This document shows, piece after piece, positions 44,767-57,222 of a stretch of 64,000 nucleotides of DNA; positions within the stretch are counted from its first letter, which is position 1; each line of letters opens with the position of its first letter. Source of the stretch: Musa acuminata AAA Group (taxonomy: Eukaryota; Streptophyta; Magnoliopsida; Zingiberales; Musaceae); the NCBI RefSeq assembly GCF_036884655.1, contig NC_088331.1, positions 18,037,501-18,101,500 on the forward strand. The letters run 5' to 3'. The translations under genes and the position numbers were made by a program. Under the pieces are notes generated by a model, which ran no database searches, was not told the DNA's origin, and was given only the letters and a program-made list of their open reading frames with translations.

Positions 44767-47700
44767 TTAGGGACAATTTAACATACCTAATTCCCTTCTA
44801 ATGAATTCAAATTGGTCTTCATTCAAGGCTTTTGTGAATATATCTGCTAATTGATGCTTTGTGTCAATGAATTCTAGAACAACATCATTGTTAAAAACAT
44901 GATTGCGTATGAAATGATGCCTAACGTCGATGTGCTTAGTTCTAGAGTGCTGAATTGGATTTTTAGTAAGGCATATGGCACTAGTATTATCACATTTTAT
45001 GGGAATATTTTTAAAGTGAATTCCATAGTCTTCTAATGTATTTTTCATCCAAATTACTTGTGCACAACATGCACTTGCAGCAATGTATTCGGCTTCCGCC
45101 GTAGATAGTGCGACTGAATTTTGTTTCTTAGAAGTCCAAGAAACAAGTGCATGTCCTAAAAATTGGCATGTTCCGGATGTACTTTTTCTATCTATCCTGC
45201 ATCCGCCAAAATCGGCATCTGCATAAGCTATTAGATCAAATTTTTCAGATTTTGGATACCACAATCCTAAATTTGGAGTTCCTTTAAGATACCTAAATAT
45301 TCTTTTAACACTCTTAAGATGAGATAATTTAGGATTAGATTGAAACCTAGCGCAAAGTCCTACACTAAACATAATATCCGGTCTAGTCGCAGTGAGGTAG
45401 AGTAGACTACCTATCATTCCCCTATATGTTTTTTGATCGAAACTTTCACCATTTTCATCCATATCTAACTTAGTCGTAGTACTCATAGGGGTGTTTATTG
45501 CTTTTGAATTATCCATGTTAAATCGTTTTAACAATTCTAATGTATATTTGGATTGGTTAAGAAATATACCATCACTAAGTTGTTTGATTTGTAATCCCAA
45601 AAAGAAAGTTAATTCACCCATTAAACTCATTTCAAATTCAAGACTCATACATTTGGCAAATGATTCACATAGGGATTCATCCGAAGAGCCAAACACAATA
45701 TCGTCAACATAAATTTGCACAATAAGAAAATTATTTTCAAAATGTTTAATAAACAATGTAGTATCAACCTTGCCTTTGGTAAAATTATTTAAAATAAGAA
45801 AGGAACTAAGCCTTTCATACCAAGCTCTAGGAGCTTGTTTTAAGCCATAGAGAGCTTTAGTCAATTTGAATACATGATTAGGAAGAAGAGAATTTTCAAA
45901 TCCGGGAGGTTGTTCGACAAATACTTCTTCGGAAATAAAACCATTCAAGAAAGCACTTTTAACATCCATTTGAAATAGTTTAAAATTATTACTACTAGCA
46001 TAGGCAAGGAGCATTCTTATGGCTTCTAATCGAGCCACGGGAGCGAAGGTTTCTTCGTAATCGATACCTTCTTCTTGGTTGAAACCTTTGGCCACTAATC
46101 TAGCCTTGTTTCTAACCACGATACCATTTTCGTCTTGCTTGTTTCTAAAGACCCACTTAGTACCTATGACTAAGTGGTCACTTGGTCTAGGAACAAGCTT
46201 CCATACCTCATTCCTCTCAAATTGGTTCAATTCTTCTTGCATTGCAATGATCCAAAAATCATCTTTTAAGGCTTCGTCAATGCATTTAGGTTCAATTTGA
46301 GAAAGGAAAGCGGCGTTAGCACAGAAATTTTTGAAAGAAGAACGAGTTTGAACCCCTTTTGATGTATCTCCTATAATTTGCTCTTTTGGATGAGCATCTA
46401 CATACTTCCATTCTTTTGGTAAAGAAATTTCGGAAGAAGATGCATTCAAATGGCTATTTTGAGGAGAGGGTTCATTTAAATTCAAATTATCAAAACCAAG
46501 ATCATCATCAAAATCATTTTTCTTTAAATCGGAAATTTCATTAAAAACTACATGAATAGACTCTTCAATTACTAAAGTTCTTTTATTAAAAACCCGAAAA
46601 GCTTTAGAAACGGAAGAGTAACCAAGAAAGATGCCTTCATCGGATTTAGCATCAAATTTTCCTAAAGCATCCCTTTCATTTAAAATAAAGCATTTACAAC
46701 CAAAAACTTTAAAATAGGAGATGTTTGGTTTTTTATTATTCCATAATTCATAGGGAGTTTTGGATAAGGATGGTCTTATTAGGACTCTATTCATGATGTA
46801 GCAAGCCGTATTTACGGCTTCGGCCCAAAAGTACTTAGGTAAACTATGTTCATTCAACATAGTTCTTGCCATTTCTTGTAGGTTTCTATTTTTCCTTTCA
46901 ACTACTCCATTTTGTTGAGGATTTCTTGGAGTTGAGAAGTTGTGATTGTACCCATTACTTTCGCAAAAATTTTGAAAGTCACGGTTTTGGAATTCACCAC
47001 CGTGATCACTCCGAATTGATGAAATCATGAAGCCTTTTTCATTTTGAGTGAGTTTACAAAATTTAGAGAAACACTTGAAGCAATCACTTTTGTGAGCTAA
47101 GAAATAGGTCCAAGTATATCTAGAGTAGTCATCCACAATCACAAAGGCATATTTGCTTCCACCTAGACTTGTTGTATCAATTGGTCCAAATAAGTCCAAA
47201 TGGATCAATTGTAATGGTCTAGTAGTGCTAATTTGATTTTTTGGTTTGAAGCTTGTTTTTATTTGTTTGCCTAGTTGACATGCATCGCATACTTTGTCCT
47301 TAATAAACTTTATATTTGGAATTCCTCGTACTAATTCTTGAGATGAGATCTTAGATATTGTTTTCATGCTTGCATGGCCTAATCTCCTATGCCAAAGCCA
47401 AGCATCATCATTTACGGCGGAGAAGCACATTTCATTACTTAGTTCATCAAGATTGATGGTATAGACATTATTTTGTTTTAAAGCAATCATAGTCATGTTA
47501 TGATTTGGTTTTTCAATAATGCACATATTTGATTCAAATCTAACGATGTAACCTTTATCGCATAGTTGACTAATACTCAAGAGATTATGTTTCAATCCAT
47601 CAACTAGTAAGACATCATCAATGGAAAAATTAAATTTGTTACCAATAGTTCCCTTGCCAATGATTTTGCCCTTGTTGTTGTCTCCGAAGGTAACGTACCC

Positions 47701-47805
47701 TTCTTCTTTGCTAGTGAGCATAGAGAAATGAGATGGATCTCCAGTCATATGTCTTGAGCATCCACTATCGAGATACCATCTCTTGCTCCTAGCTTGTGGG
47801 TTTGT
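44767..47805 (-). CDS. pol: Pol of the young SIRE-like element (entered through a UAG)
   Basis: The open frame runs from the codon after the gag UAG. Nineteen codons lie before the first ATG (47748), and they hold the protease active site ([10 protein letters not shown]), so starting at that ATG would lose it. Numbering from the ATG (993 residues): integrase zinc motif H120, H125, C154, C157; catalytic D185, D248, E284 with 35-residue spacing; [12 protein letters not shown] near 595 and YVDD 680-683; RNase H D844/D846, E885/E887 and D920. All expected catalytic residues are present. Pol would process Gag, copy the RNA and integrate the cDNA. Expression probably needs readthrough of the UAG. 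Confidence 0.93.
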   Translation of the reverse strand, partial: TNPQARSKRWYLDSGCSRHMTGDPSHFSMLTSKEEGYVTFGDNNKGKIIGKGTIGNKFNFSIDDVLLVDGLKHNLLSISQLCDKGYIVRFESNMCIIEKPNHNMTMIALKQNNVYTINLDELSNEMCFSAVNDDAWLWHRRLGHASMKTISKISSQELVRGIPNIKFIKDKVCDACQLGKQIKTSFKPKNQISTTRPLQLIHLDLFGPIDTTSLGGSKYAFVIVDDYSRYTWTYFLAHKSDCFKCFSKFCKLTQNEKGFMISSIRSDHGGEFQNRDFQNFCESNGYNHNFSTPRNPQQNGVVERKNRNLQEMARTMLNEHSLPKYFWAEAVNTACYIMNRVLIRPSLSKTPYELWNNKKPNISYFKVFGCKCFILNERDALGKFDAKSDEGIFLGYSSVSKAFRVFNKRTLVIEESIHVVFNEISDLKKNDFDDDLGFDNLNLNEPSPQNSHLNASSSEISLPKEWKYVDAHPKEQIIGDTSKGVQTRSSFKNFCANAAFLSQIEPKCIDEALKDDFWIIAMQEELNQFERNEVWKLVPRPSDHLVIGTKWVFRNKQDENGIVVRNKARLVAKGFNQEEGIDYEETFAPVARLEAIRMLLAYASSNNFKLFQMDVKSAFLNGFISEEVFVEQPPGFENSLLPNHVFKLTKALYGLKQAPRAWYERLSSFLILNNFTKGKVDTTLFIKHFENNFLIVQIYVDDIVFGSSDESLCESFAKCMSLEFEMSLMGELTFFLGLQIKQLSDGIFLNQSKYTLELLKRFNMDNSKAINTPMSTTTKLDMDENGESFDQKTYRGMIGSLLYLTATRPDIMFSVGLCARFQSNPKLSHLKSVKRIFRYLKGTPNLGLWYPKSEKFDLIAYADADFGGCRIDRKSTSGTCQFLGHALVSWTSKKQNSVALSTAEAEYIAASACCAQVIWMKNTLEDYGIHFKNIPIKCDNTSAICLTKNPIQHSRTKHIDVRHHFIRNHVFNNDVVLEFIDTKHQLADIFTKALNEDQFEFIRRELGMLNCP

Positions 47806-49371
47806 CTACAAAAGAGGATGATTTTTAGGTACCCATTTGATTTTGGGTGCCTCAAAAATTGACCCACTAACTTTGTTATTTATGATTGAATTCTTTATAG
47901 TTCCTTTAGGAACCCATATTAATTTTTGTGAACTAATTTTCCTAAATGGGCATTTGTAGGCAATATGTCCGGATTTGCAACAAAAGTTGCATTTCACATA
48001 AGAGGAAACATGTAATGTAGGTCCTTTTACGAAAGTGGTGGGATTTTGATGTAATCCTTTTACAAATCCAATTCCATTTCTATTTGCGATGTGACCCTTG
48101 TTTGCAAGGATCATATCTAATCCTTTGCTACCAACCTTAAACTTGTTTAAGGTTTCCTTAAGAAGCATATTTTCATTTTTTATTGCTTCTAAGTGCTCAC
48201 ACTTAGAGCATGGAGGAGTTTGAAGACTATCAAACTTATCTTGTAGCAAAGCATGCTCTTTCTTTAAGATACTTAACTTCTTGCTAACAGTTCTACATTC
48301 ATCAAATAATTCATGAAAAGCGATAGACAGTTCTTCAAAAGATAAATCTTCATTAAATAAATCACATACCTCTTCTCCTAACGCCATTAGCGCGTAATGA
48401 GCAACTTGCTCGGTGTTGGACTCCTCTTCTTCGGATGCACTTGAATCATCCCACGTTGCCTTGAACGCCTTCTTCTTTGATGTCCTCTTTTTGGCTTGAG
48501 GACAATCGTTCTTGTAGTGTCCCGGTTTTTTGCATTCATAGCAAATCACTTGGTCTTTCTTTTGTTCAAATTTATTTTTTGTATTATTTTTAAATCTGTT
48601 CTTTCTTAAATAATTTTTAAACTTTTGATTCAAAAGTGCAATGTCATTGTCACTGTCCTCATCACTTGATGTTCCTTTCAAGTGGTCTTCTTGTGATTTG
48701 AGTGCCATATCCTTCCTGTTCTTTGGAAGGGGGTTCTCGAGCTCGTCATGAGCTTGACATGTCATTTCGTAGGTCATTAGAGACCCAATGAGTTCTTCAA
48801 GAGGGAATGCTTTAAGGTCTTTGGCCTCTTGAATGGCCGTAACTTTTGGATCCCAACTTTTAGGGAGGGATCTTAAGATTTTAGTTACTAGTTCAAAGTT
48901 AGTAAAATCTTTACCAAGAGCTTTGAGTCCATTGATGACATCCGTAAACCGGGTGTACATGTCTCCGATGGACTCACTTGGTTTCATTCGGAAAAGTTCG
49001 TAAGAGTGCACAAGGATGTTGATTTTGGACTCTTTCACTCGGCTAGTGCCTTCATGAGTGACCTCAAGAGTTCTCCAAATATCAAAAGCCGAATCACACA
49101 TTGAAACACGATTAAATTCGTTTTTGTCTAGTGCACAAAACAAGGCATTCATAGCCTTTGCATTTAAAGCAAAAACCTTCTTCTCCGATTCATTCCATTC
49201 GCTCATCGGAAGAGAAGATTTTTGAAATCCATTCTCGACAATAGACCAAAGCTCAAAGTCCATAGAAATGAGGAAGATTCTCATGCGAGTCTTCCAATAT
49301 GTGTAATCCGACCCATTAAACAAAGGTGGTCGTGCAATAGAATGGCCCTCTTGCATGCCGGAGTAAGCCAT
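47806..49371 (-). CDS. gag: Gag of the young SIRE-like element
   Basis: 521 residues, start MAYSGMQEGHSIARPP, 38 bases after the PBS on the coding strand and matching the start of the sister gags. Residues 20-205 form the copia Gag region (YTYWKTRMRIFLISMD, MNALFCALDKNEFN, RSLPKSWDPK). CCHC knuckles are at 277-290 (CYECKKPGHYKNDC) and 461-474 (CNFCCKSGHIAYKC), with an acidic, coiled-coil-like stretch between. It ends NHPLL followed by UAG, and pol continues in the same frame. Gag builds the particle and packages the RNA. Confidence 0.93.
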   Translation of the reverse strand: MAYSGMQEGHSIARPPLFNGSDYTYWKTRMRIFLISMDFELWSIVENGFQKSSLPMSEWNESEKKVFALNAKAMNALFCALDKNEFNRVSMCDSAFDIWRTLEVTHEGTSRVKESKINILVHSYELFRMKPSESIGDMYTRFTDVINGLKALGKDFTNFELVTKILRSLPKSWDPKVTAIQEAKDLKAFPLEELIGSLMTYEMTCQAHDELENPLPKNRKDMALKSQEDHLKGTSSDEDSDNDIALLNQKFKNYLRKNRFKNNTKNKFEQKKDQVICYECKKPGHYKNDCPQAKKRTSKKKAFKATWDDSSASEEEESNTEQVAHYALMALGEEVCDLFNEDLSFEELSIAFHELFDECRTVSKKLSILKKEHALLQDKFDSLQTPPCSKCEHLEAIKNENMLLKETLNKFKVGSKGLDMILANKGHIANRNGIGFVKGLHQNPTTFVKGPTLHVSSYVKCNFCCKSGHIAYKCPFRKISSQKLIWVPKGTIKNSIINNKVSGSIFEAPKIKWVPKNHPLL

Positions 49372-49409
49372 CTCTCTTGGGTATTAAACCAAATATGAGA
49401 GATAACCTT

Positions 49410-49421
49410 GCTCTGATACCA
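49410..49421 (-). promoter_or_regulatory. Primer binding site of the young element
   Basis: GCTCTGATACCA (reverse complement of TGGTATCAGAGC), two bases from the 5' LTR at 49424; unmutated, for initiator tRNA-Met. Confidence 0.93.
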
Positions 49422-49423
49422 CT

Positions 49424-50706
49424 TGTTAGGATCGGAGCGGCACTAAGAGGGGGGGGGGTGAATTAGTGCAGCGGATTAAAACTTCGATTTTAATCAAAAT
49501 CTTTCGTACGTTAAGAACGAAACTTGAGAAATTTAACTTGAAGGCGTATTCTTAAAGTTGCGCAGCAAAAGTAATACAAACTAAAGCAGTAAGAAGATTT
49601 GCAGTAATGTAAATGACAACAATAAAAAGCAAACCAGAGATTACGCCGATTTTTAGAGTGGTTCGGTCAAATGACCTACTCCACTTGCGAGGCCCCTCTT
49701 CGATGAGGCTCCCACCTTCCACTAGCAAGTCTCTTGAAATGGAAGGGTAAACACCCCTCTTACAACCTTTTACAAGCAGCTCAACCTCTTACAAATTTTC
49801 AATAAGAAAGAAGGAGGAGAACTCTCTAGCAAATTGAAAACAAAACTTGCTAAGACTTTCTAAGACTTTTCTCTCAATCAAAATGCTTCTCAAAAGTTGT
49901 AACCTCAGCTGAGATTTGAGGGGTATTTATAGGCCTCAAGAGGATTCAAATTTTGGGCTCCAAAATTTGAATTTTCTTAGGGTTTCCGGTGCTGGAGGTG
50001 CCACCGCCCAACCAGGCGGTGCCACCGCCCAGCACTCGGGTACTGGGCGGTGCAACCGCCCAGCCAAGGAGGTGTCACCGCCCAGCACTCGGGTGCTGGG
50101 CGGTTCCACCGCCAAACTAGGCGGTGCCACCGCCTACAGTGATTTCAGCCCAACTACAGTGTTTTCAGCCACTAGTTGGGCTTCAATCTTGGCTCTCTAG
50201 TTCGCTGGTTTAGCTTAATTTTTTGCCTAAACCAACTCTGACTTTGGGCCCAGTTGGCCCCTAACCAGGATATAGGATTATCTCTTAATCCTAATCCTAA
50301 TTACAAGTGGACTACATAACCAAAACACATCCTAAGCAAATTTTCAACCGCGAACGTCGAGTCTTGTTCCGGCGAGCTTTCCGACGAACTTCTTTCGACG
50401 GACTCCCTGCAAGCTCCCAATCTTTGTGATGACTTTTAACGAGTAGCCGAGCCTTCTCGGTGATCTCCGCGAGCCTCCGACGATTTCTTCGGCGAACTTC
50501 CGACACGTTCCCGATTTCTTCTCGGATGGTTCCGGCAGCATCTCCGATGATTCTTCGGTCTCTTAAACGTCCATCGAGCTCGACTCCGGTATCCTTGCTT
50601 TATGTTTTCTGGTTATCGTAGTTAATCCTGCACACTTAACTCAATAATATGGATTAGATCAATTAACCCACCAATTGATTATATCATCAAAATCCGAGAT
50701 TCAACA
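49424..50706 (-). repeat. 5' LTR of the young element, with promoter
   Basis: 1283 bp, equal to the 3' LTR. On the coding strand, CCTATAAATACCCC (around 49923-49934) is a canonical TATA box, preceded in that direction by the GGCGGT palindrome cluster (49990-50150). Transcription would run leftwards into gag. Confidence 0.94.
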
Positions 50707-53230
50707 CATATCTGAGTATTCTTTTGACTGCTTTGAGATGAGATATCTTAGGGTCTGATTGAAATCTAGCACAAAGTCCTACACTGAACATGATGTCTGG
50801 TCTGGTGGCAGTGAGGTAAAGTAAACTTCCTATCATACCCCTATAGGTTTTTTTATCGAAGCTTTCTCCATTCTCATCAATTTCTAACTTAGTGGAGGTG
50901 CTCATAGGAGTGTCAATGGCTTTTGAATTATTCATTTTGAACTTCTTTAGCAAACTCACAGCATATTTGGTTTGACTAATAAAGATGTCATTGCTTAGTT
51001 GTTTGATTTGTAGGCCTAAGAAGAATGTTAACTCTCCCATTAGACTCATTTCGAATTCACGACTCATAGTTTTCGCAAAAGATTCACAAAGAGATTCATT
51101 TGTAGAACCAAAGATAATATCATCAACATAAATTTGAACAATGAGAAAATTGTTTTCAAAGTTCTTGATGAATAATGTAGTATCAACCTTGCCTTTTATG
51201 AAATTATTTTCAATAAGAAAAGAACTAAGTCTCTCATACCAAGCCCTAGGAGCTTATTTTAAACCATAGAGAGCTTTAGTTAATCTAAACACATGATTAG
51301 GGAGACTATTATTTTCAAATCCAGGAGGTTGTTCAACATAGACTTCTTCGGAAATAAAGCCATTAAGAAAGGCGCTTTTAACATCCATTTGAAACAACTT
51401 AAAATTATTACTGCTAGCGTAGGCAAGGAGCATCCTTATGGCTTCCAATCGTGCCACAGGAGCGAAGGTTTCTTCGTAATCGATACCTTCTTCTTGGTTG
51501 AAACCTTTGGCCACTAATCTAGCCTTGTTTCTAACCACGATACCATTTTCATTTTGCTTGTTTCTGAAGACCCATTTAGTACCAATAACTAGATGATCAT
51601 TTGGCCTAGGAACAAGCTTCCACACTTCATTTCTCTCAAATTGATTTAATTCATCTTGCATTGCGATAATCCATGAATCATCTTTCATGGCTTCATCAAC
51701 GCATTTGGGTTCAATTTGGGAGAGAAAGGCGGTATTTGCACAAAAGGTTTTAAGAGAAGATCGTGTTTGAACTCCCTTTGATGTGTCTCCTAAGATTAGC
51801 TCCTTAGGATGAGCATCTACATACTTCCAATCCTTGGGTAAGGAAATCTGAGAAGTGGATGCATCCAAGTTGCTAGTTGGAGACGGGGTCTCGTTTAAAT
51901 TTAAAGAGTCAAAATTAACATCATCGTCAAGATCATTTTTCGTGATTTCAAAAGTCTCATTGAAAACAACATGAATGGATTCTTCAATAATTAGAGTTCT
52001 TTTATTAAAGATACGAAAGGCTTTAGAAACTGTAGAATAACCCAGAAATATTCCTTCATCGGATTTAGCATCAAATTTTCCTAAGTTGTCTTTTTCATTC
52101 AAGATAAAACACTTACACCCAAAGACTTTGAAATATGAAACGTTGGGTTTTTTATTGTTCCATAACTCATAGGGAGTTTTGGTTAGTAGAGGTCTCACTA
52201 GAACTCTATTTAAGATATAGCATGCAGTATTTACGGCTTCGGCCCAAAAATATTTGGGTAGGTTATGTTCATTCAACATGGTTCTTGCCATTTCTTGTAA
52301 ATTTCGATTTTTTCTTTCTACAACTCCATTTTGTTGAGGGTTTCTAGGAGTAGAGAAATTATGGTTGTATCCATTGAGTTCACAAAATTCTTGGAAATCA
52401 TGGTTTTGAAATTCACCACCATGATCACTTCTAATTGACGAAATCATAGAACCTTTCTCATTCTGAACGAGTTTGCAAAACTTGGTAAAAGATCTAAGGC
52501 ATTCACTTTTCTGTTTTAAAAAGTAAGTCCATGTGTTTCTGCTATAGTCATCTATGATGACGAAAGCGTATTTGCTACCTCCTAGGCTTGATGTGGAGAT
52601 GGGTCCGAACAAGTCCATATGGATCAATTGTAAGGGCCTAGAGGTGCTTACTTGATTTTTAGATTTGAAGCTACCCTTAATTTGTTTACCTAATTGGCAG
52701 GCATCACATACATTATCTTTGATGAACTTGATATGAGGAATTCCTCTTACAAGTTCTTTGGATGATATTTGAGTGATTAGCTTCATGCTAGCATGACCTA
52801 ATCTTCTGTGCCATATCCAAGCATTCTCATTTAAAGCAGAAAAACATGTTTCATTACATAAATCATTGATGTCAATAGTGTATACGTTATTTTGTTTTAA
52901 TGCAATCATAGATATGTTTTTGTGAGGTTTTTCAATGACGCAAGCATTAGATTCAAATCTGATAATATATCCTTTATCACACAATTGACTAATGCTCAGG
53001 AGGTTATGTTTTAGACCATCAACTAGCAAAACATCTTCAATAGAAAAGTTGGATTTGTTACCTATGGTTCCTTTGCCAATGATTTTACCCTTGTTGTTGT
53101 CTCCGAAGGTGACATATCCTTTGTTTATGCTAGAGAGCTTAGAGAATTGGGATGAATCTCCGGTCATATGCCTTGAGCATCCACTGTCAAGGTACCATCT
53201 CTTGCTCCTAGCTTGCGATGGTTTAGTTTT
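50707..53230 (-). pseudogene. pol: Pol N-terminal part of the left array unit
   Basis: It continues from the gag UAG through the protease motif, integrase (same positions as in the young element: H120, H125, C154, C157, D185, D248, E284) and RT. It has a TAA at 51254-51256, codon 638, where the young element has Gln. The frame is open again beyond this stop (50712-51067) until the nested insertion. The stop is identical to that of the right unit. Confidence 0.93.
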
Positions 53231-54818
53231 CTACAAGAAAGGATGATGTTTAGGTACCCATTTGCTTTTGGGTTCCTCACAAATAGATCTACATTTTTTA
53301 TCATGTTGCATAGAATTTGTCATGGTTCCTTTAGGAACCCATATCAATTTGTTTGGACTCAATTTCCTGAATGGACAATAATGTGTCTTGTGACCAAACT
53401 TGCAACAAAAGTTGCATTTGCTTCTAACATGTAAGATGGGGCCTTTTACAAAGGTAGTTGGATATTGGTGAGGACTCCTCACAAATCCAATCCCACTTCT
53501 TTTGGGAGCATGACCCTTGTTTGTAAGGATCATGTTTAATGACTTGCTACCAACCTCGAATTTCTTCAAGGTGTCCTTAAGTAGCAAGTTTTCTTTTTGA
53601 CAGATTTCTAGATCATGACATTTTATATATGAATTTAAACTATCATGATATTCGATTTTTAACTTATTAAAATCACACGTAAGACTATCATGTACCTTTT
53701 TTAGCAATTTGTATTTTCTATTTATAACTTTGCATTCATCAAATAAATCATGGAAGGCATTTAATAATTCATCGAAAGATAAATCAGCATCTAATAAATC
53801 CGTTACCTCCTCTCCGATGGCCATTAAGGCGTAATGAGCAACTTGCTCGGTGTTGGACTCCTCTTCTTCAGATGCGCTCGAGTCATCCCATGTTACTTGA
53901 AGAGCCTTCTTCTTTGATGTTCTTCTTTTGACTTTGGGACAATCATTCTTGTAGTGTCCCGGCTTTTTACATTCGTAGCAGATCACTTGGTCCTTCTTGG
54001 ATTCAAGTTTATTTTTCACATCGTTTTTAAACTTGTTTCTTTTGAGGAATTTCTTAAACTTTTTTGTCAAAAGTGCTAAGTCATCATCACAGTCCTCATC
54101 ACTTGAGTTTTCTCTCAAGTGGCATTCAGAAGTTTTAAGTGCCATATCCTTCCTGTTCTTTGGAAGGATGTCTTCTTGCTCTTCATGAGCTTTGCAAGTC
54201 ATTTCGTAGGTCATTAATGACCCGATTAGTTCTTCAAGAGGAAAGTTGCGCAGATCTTTTGCCTCTTGAATGGCAGTGACTTTAGGATCCCAACTTTTAG
54301 GAAGGGATCTTAGTATTTTATTTACGAGTTCAAAATCCGAAAAACATTTTCCAAGTCCTTTTAGACCGTTGACGACATCCGTGAAACGGGTAAACATGTC
54401 GCCAATGGTTTCACTCGGTTTCACTCGGTTTCATTCGGAAAAGTTCAAAAGAATGCAGCAACAGATTGATTTTTGACTCTTTCACTCTACTTGTGCCCTC
54501 GTGGGTCACTTCAACTGTGTGCCAAATATCAAATGCAGTTTCGCAAGTTGAAACACGATTAAACTCGTTTTTATCAAGTGCGCAAAATAAGGCATTCATA
54601 GCATTTGCATTAAGAGCGAAAGCCTTCTTTTCCAACTCATTCCAATCGATCATTGGAGGAGAAGACTTTGCAAATCCGTTTTCAACAAGGTTCCATAGTT
54701 CAAAATCCATAGAAATAAGAAAGATCCTCATTCGGGTCTTCCAGTAGGTGTAGTCCGTTCCACTGAACATGGGTGGACGTGTAATAGAATGCCCCTCTTG
54801 GTTTCCGGCGTATGCCAT
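53231..54818 (-). pseudogene. gag: Gag of the left array unit, frameshifted
   Basis: It starts MAYAGNQEGHSITRPPMF (54818). A tandem 10-base duplication (CGAGTGAAAC on the coding strand, around 54412-54432) shifts the frame after residue 130; from there the correct frame (53231-54424) runs to the end. Both zinc knuckles are present (CYECKKPGHYKNDC and CNFCCKFGHKTHYC). It ends HHPFL then UAG at 53231-53233, in frame with pol. Confidence 0.93.
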
Positions 54819-54854
54819 CTCTCTTGGGTTTTAATCCTTTAGAGAGTTAACCTT

Positions 54855-54866
54855 GCTCTGATACTA
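54855..54866 (-). promoter_or_regulatory. Mutated primer binding site of the left unit
   Basis: GCTCTGATACTA: the coding-strand PBS is TAGTATCAGAGC instead of TGGTATCAGAGC. The same change is at 61898-61909 in the right unit. Confidence 0.85.
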
Positions 54867-54868
54867 AT

Positions 54869-56406
54869 TGTTAGGATCGAGAGCACTAAGAGGGGGGGGG
54901 GGTGAATTAGTGCAGCGGAAATCTTACAGCGATTTTTAAAAACGAAAGCTGCGTTCGTCCGATAAAAAACGATTTCGATATAAAAGCAGAATCACAGTGC
55001 AGTTTGCGTCTAAGCACAGTTTGCATCTAAGCGCAGTTTGCGTCTAAACTCAGTTTTACGTCTAAACACAGTTTTACGTCTAAACGCAGTTTTGCGTCTA
55101 AACGCAGTTTTACGCCCAAACGTAGTTTTACGTCTAAACGCAGTTTTACGTCTAAACGCAGTTTTACGTCTAAACGCAGGAGAACTTTAGGACTTTACAC
55201 AAATTTGAGCTCTTAGAATCACTGAAAAGATCAAGATTTCGGTGTGGATCTGTATCCTTTCAGTGTTGAATGGGTGGGGTATTTATAGGCCCCAACCCAA
55301 TTCAAATCTGGAGCTCAAAACGATCAAATCCCGGAATTTCGGGATCAGGCGGTTGCACCTCTTGACTGGAGAGGTTGCACCGCCTGGCAGAGCTCGAAGA
55401 CTGAGCTCAGGCGATTGCACCTCTCTGCTAAAGCTCGAAGACTGAGCTCGATGGTTGCATCGCCTGGCAGAGCTCGAAGTCTGAGCTCGGTGGTTGCATC
55501 ACCTGGCAGAGCTCGAAACTGAGCTCAGGCTGATGCACCTCTCAGCCAGAGCTCGAAGACTGAGCTCGGTGGTTGCACCGCCTGGCAGAGCTCGAAGTCT
55601 GAGCTCGGTGGTTGCATCACCTGGCAGAGCTCGAAATTGAGCTCAGGCTGATGCACCACTCTGCCAGAGCTCGAAGACTGAGCTCGGTGGTTGCACCGCC
55701 TGGCAGAGCTCGAAACTTGAGCTCTGGCGGTGCTACCTCTTGACAGAGGAGGTTGCACCGCCCAGTCTCGCTTGGAGACTGAGCCTTGGGCGGTTGCACC
55801 TCTTGGCTGGGGCGGTTGCACCGCCCAGTCACGCAGCCCTGGCGGTTGCACCTCCTGGCCTGGGCGGTTGCACCGCCTGGTGCAATCAGGGTCCGAATGA
55901 TTCGCTCCATTCGGCCCAATTTGAATCTTTTCAGGGGCCCAATTGCCCCAAGATTAAGCTAATAGGATCACCTCCCATTTTCAAGCTTAATCATCGTGCT
56001 AACTACGATTAACTCTAAGACAACTTCTGCAGCTATGCTCCGATGCGTCAATCGCTTCTTCCGGCGAGTTTCCGGCGAACTTCCGTCGATCATCCGATAA
56101 ACCCTCGGTGATCCTTCTGCGGACATCCGGCATACTCCTGGACTTTGCGACGATCCACTTGGCGAGTTCCGACGAGCTTCGCTTGGCAAGCTTCTGGACT
56201 TCTCGGATCTGTTCTCGCTGAACCTCCGACGACCGTCCGAACTTCCGTCGAACTCTCGAACTCCCAACGTGATCATGATCTTGACTCCGGCGCAACACCT
56301 GCTGCTTGTCTTACTCTCATCGTAGTTAATCCTGCACACTTATCTCAACACATAGATTAGATAACAAATGACAATTGATTTCATCATCAAAATCCGAGAT
56401 TCAACA
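54869..56406 (-). repeat. Middle LTR of the array, shared by both units
   Basis: 1538 bp. It is the 5' LTR of the left unit (PBS on its left) and the 3' LTR of the right unit (PPT on its right) at once. The minisatellite is at 55001-55179 (about 10 units), followed directly by aggagaactttagg, the same deletion junction as in the right LTR. It has no target duplication. Confidence 0.93.
55001..55179. repeat. 18-bp minisatellite in the middle LTR
   Basis: About 10 units of TTTTACGTCTAAACGCAG, contracted relative to the left LTR. The last unit is fused to downstream LTR sequence at a deletion junction. Confidence 0.9.
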
Positions 56407-57222
56407 ATCTTCCCCTTTTTTATGATGACAATCAATTGATAAAGGTGTTGTCCTTAACTCCCCCTATCTATATGCCATAGTTGAGATAAGTCAACCTTGA
56501 ATTCAAGACCTAAGAATTCAAGTGACGTATTGATAAGTTAGATCAGTTAAACTTATCAATGCTCCCATCATGATGCCCATCATGATGTATCTCTTCAAGA
56601 ATGATGTCAAGGCATGACATTATCATCAAGTTTGTATGATAGTGTTTGTAACTATTCATCATGTAATCATATAAAGCTACGAAGGACTTTTACATGATGC
56701 ACACATTTGAGATTTTCTAGCAAGTTTGCATTTACATCACAAGATAGAATATCAAATCAAGACATGATGCAAACTATAGCACATGTTCACATATCTCTTG
56801 GTGATGCAAGGATGGCATAACTATAACATTGTTTATAGCATCACTCAAGTATTTGCAACTATGACATAGACATGATTATGGCAGTTCAGCTATGACATAG
56901 TGTTTATCAATTCATATGTTTCTCCCCCTTTGTCATCAACAAAAAGCATGATAGCATTATCAAGCACATAAAGGAAGTCATGACACATATAATACTTTGA
57001 ATATCTCTTTATTGTTTGTTGCTTGAAGGAGGAAAGTCATTTTTCAAAAAGTTTTCATAAGAGTGTACAGGAAAATCCCATTTTTAGCACACAAACCGAA
57101 AAATGAACTTCTTACATGCATTTGGTTAAAAATATTTGTCACATAATTTGCAACATGTTATTTGATCAAGCGATGTCAAGGCATGTAATAGTAATAACAT
57201 CCGAAAAATAATTTTAACTAGT
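56407..57222 (-). other. 3' non-coding region of the right array unit
   Basis: Polypurine tract at the start (here atcttcccctttttt, with changes against the left unit) and a PPT-like hairpin near 56931. Otherwise nearly identical to 41040-41855. No gene is seen. Confidence 0.75.

Larger units (their letters stand above)
42388..50706 (-). mobile_element. Young, apparently complete SIRE-like Copia element nested in pol
   Basis: It has two 1283-bp LTRs (42388-43670 and 49424-50706) that I found identical wherever I compared them, including the G-tract length. It has a PBS at 49410-49421, a polypurine tract at 43671, and target duplication CATAT on both sides (42383-42387, 50707-50711). The undisturbed sequence in the sister unit (near 57750) shows the empty site. 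Gag and pol are open except for one UAG between them. It is absent from the right unit, so it inserted after the array formed. Confidence 0.95.
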
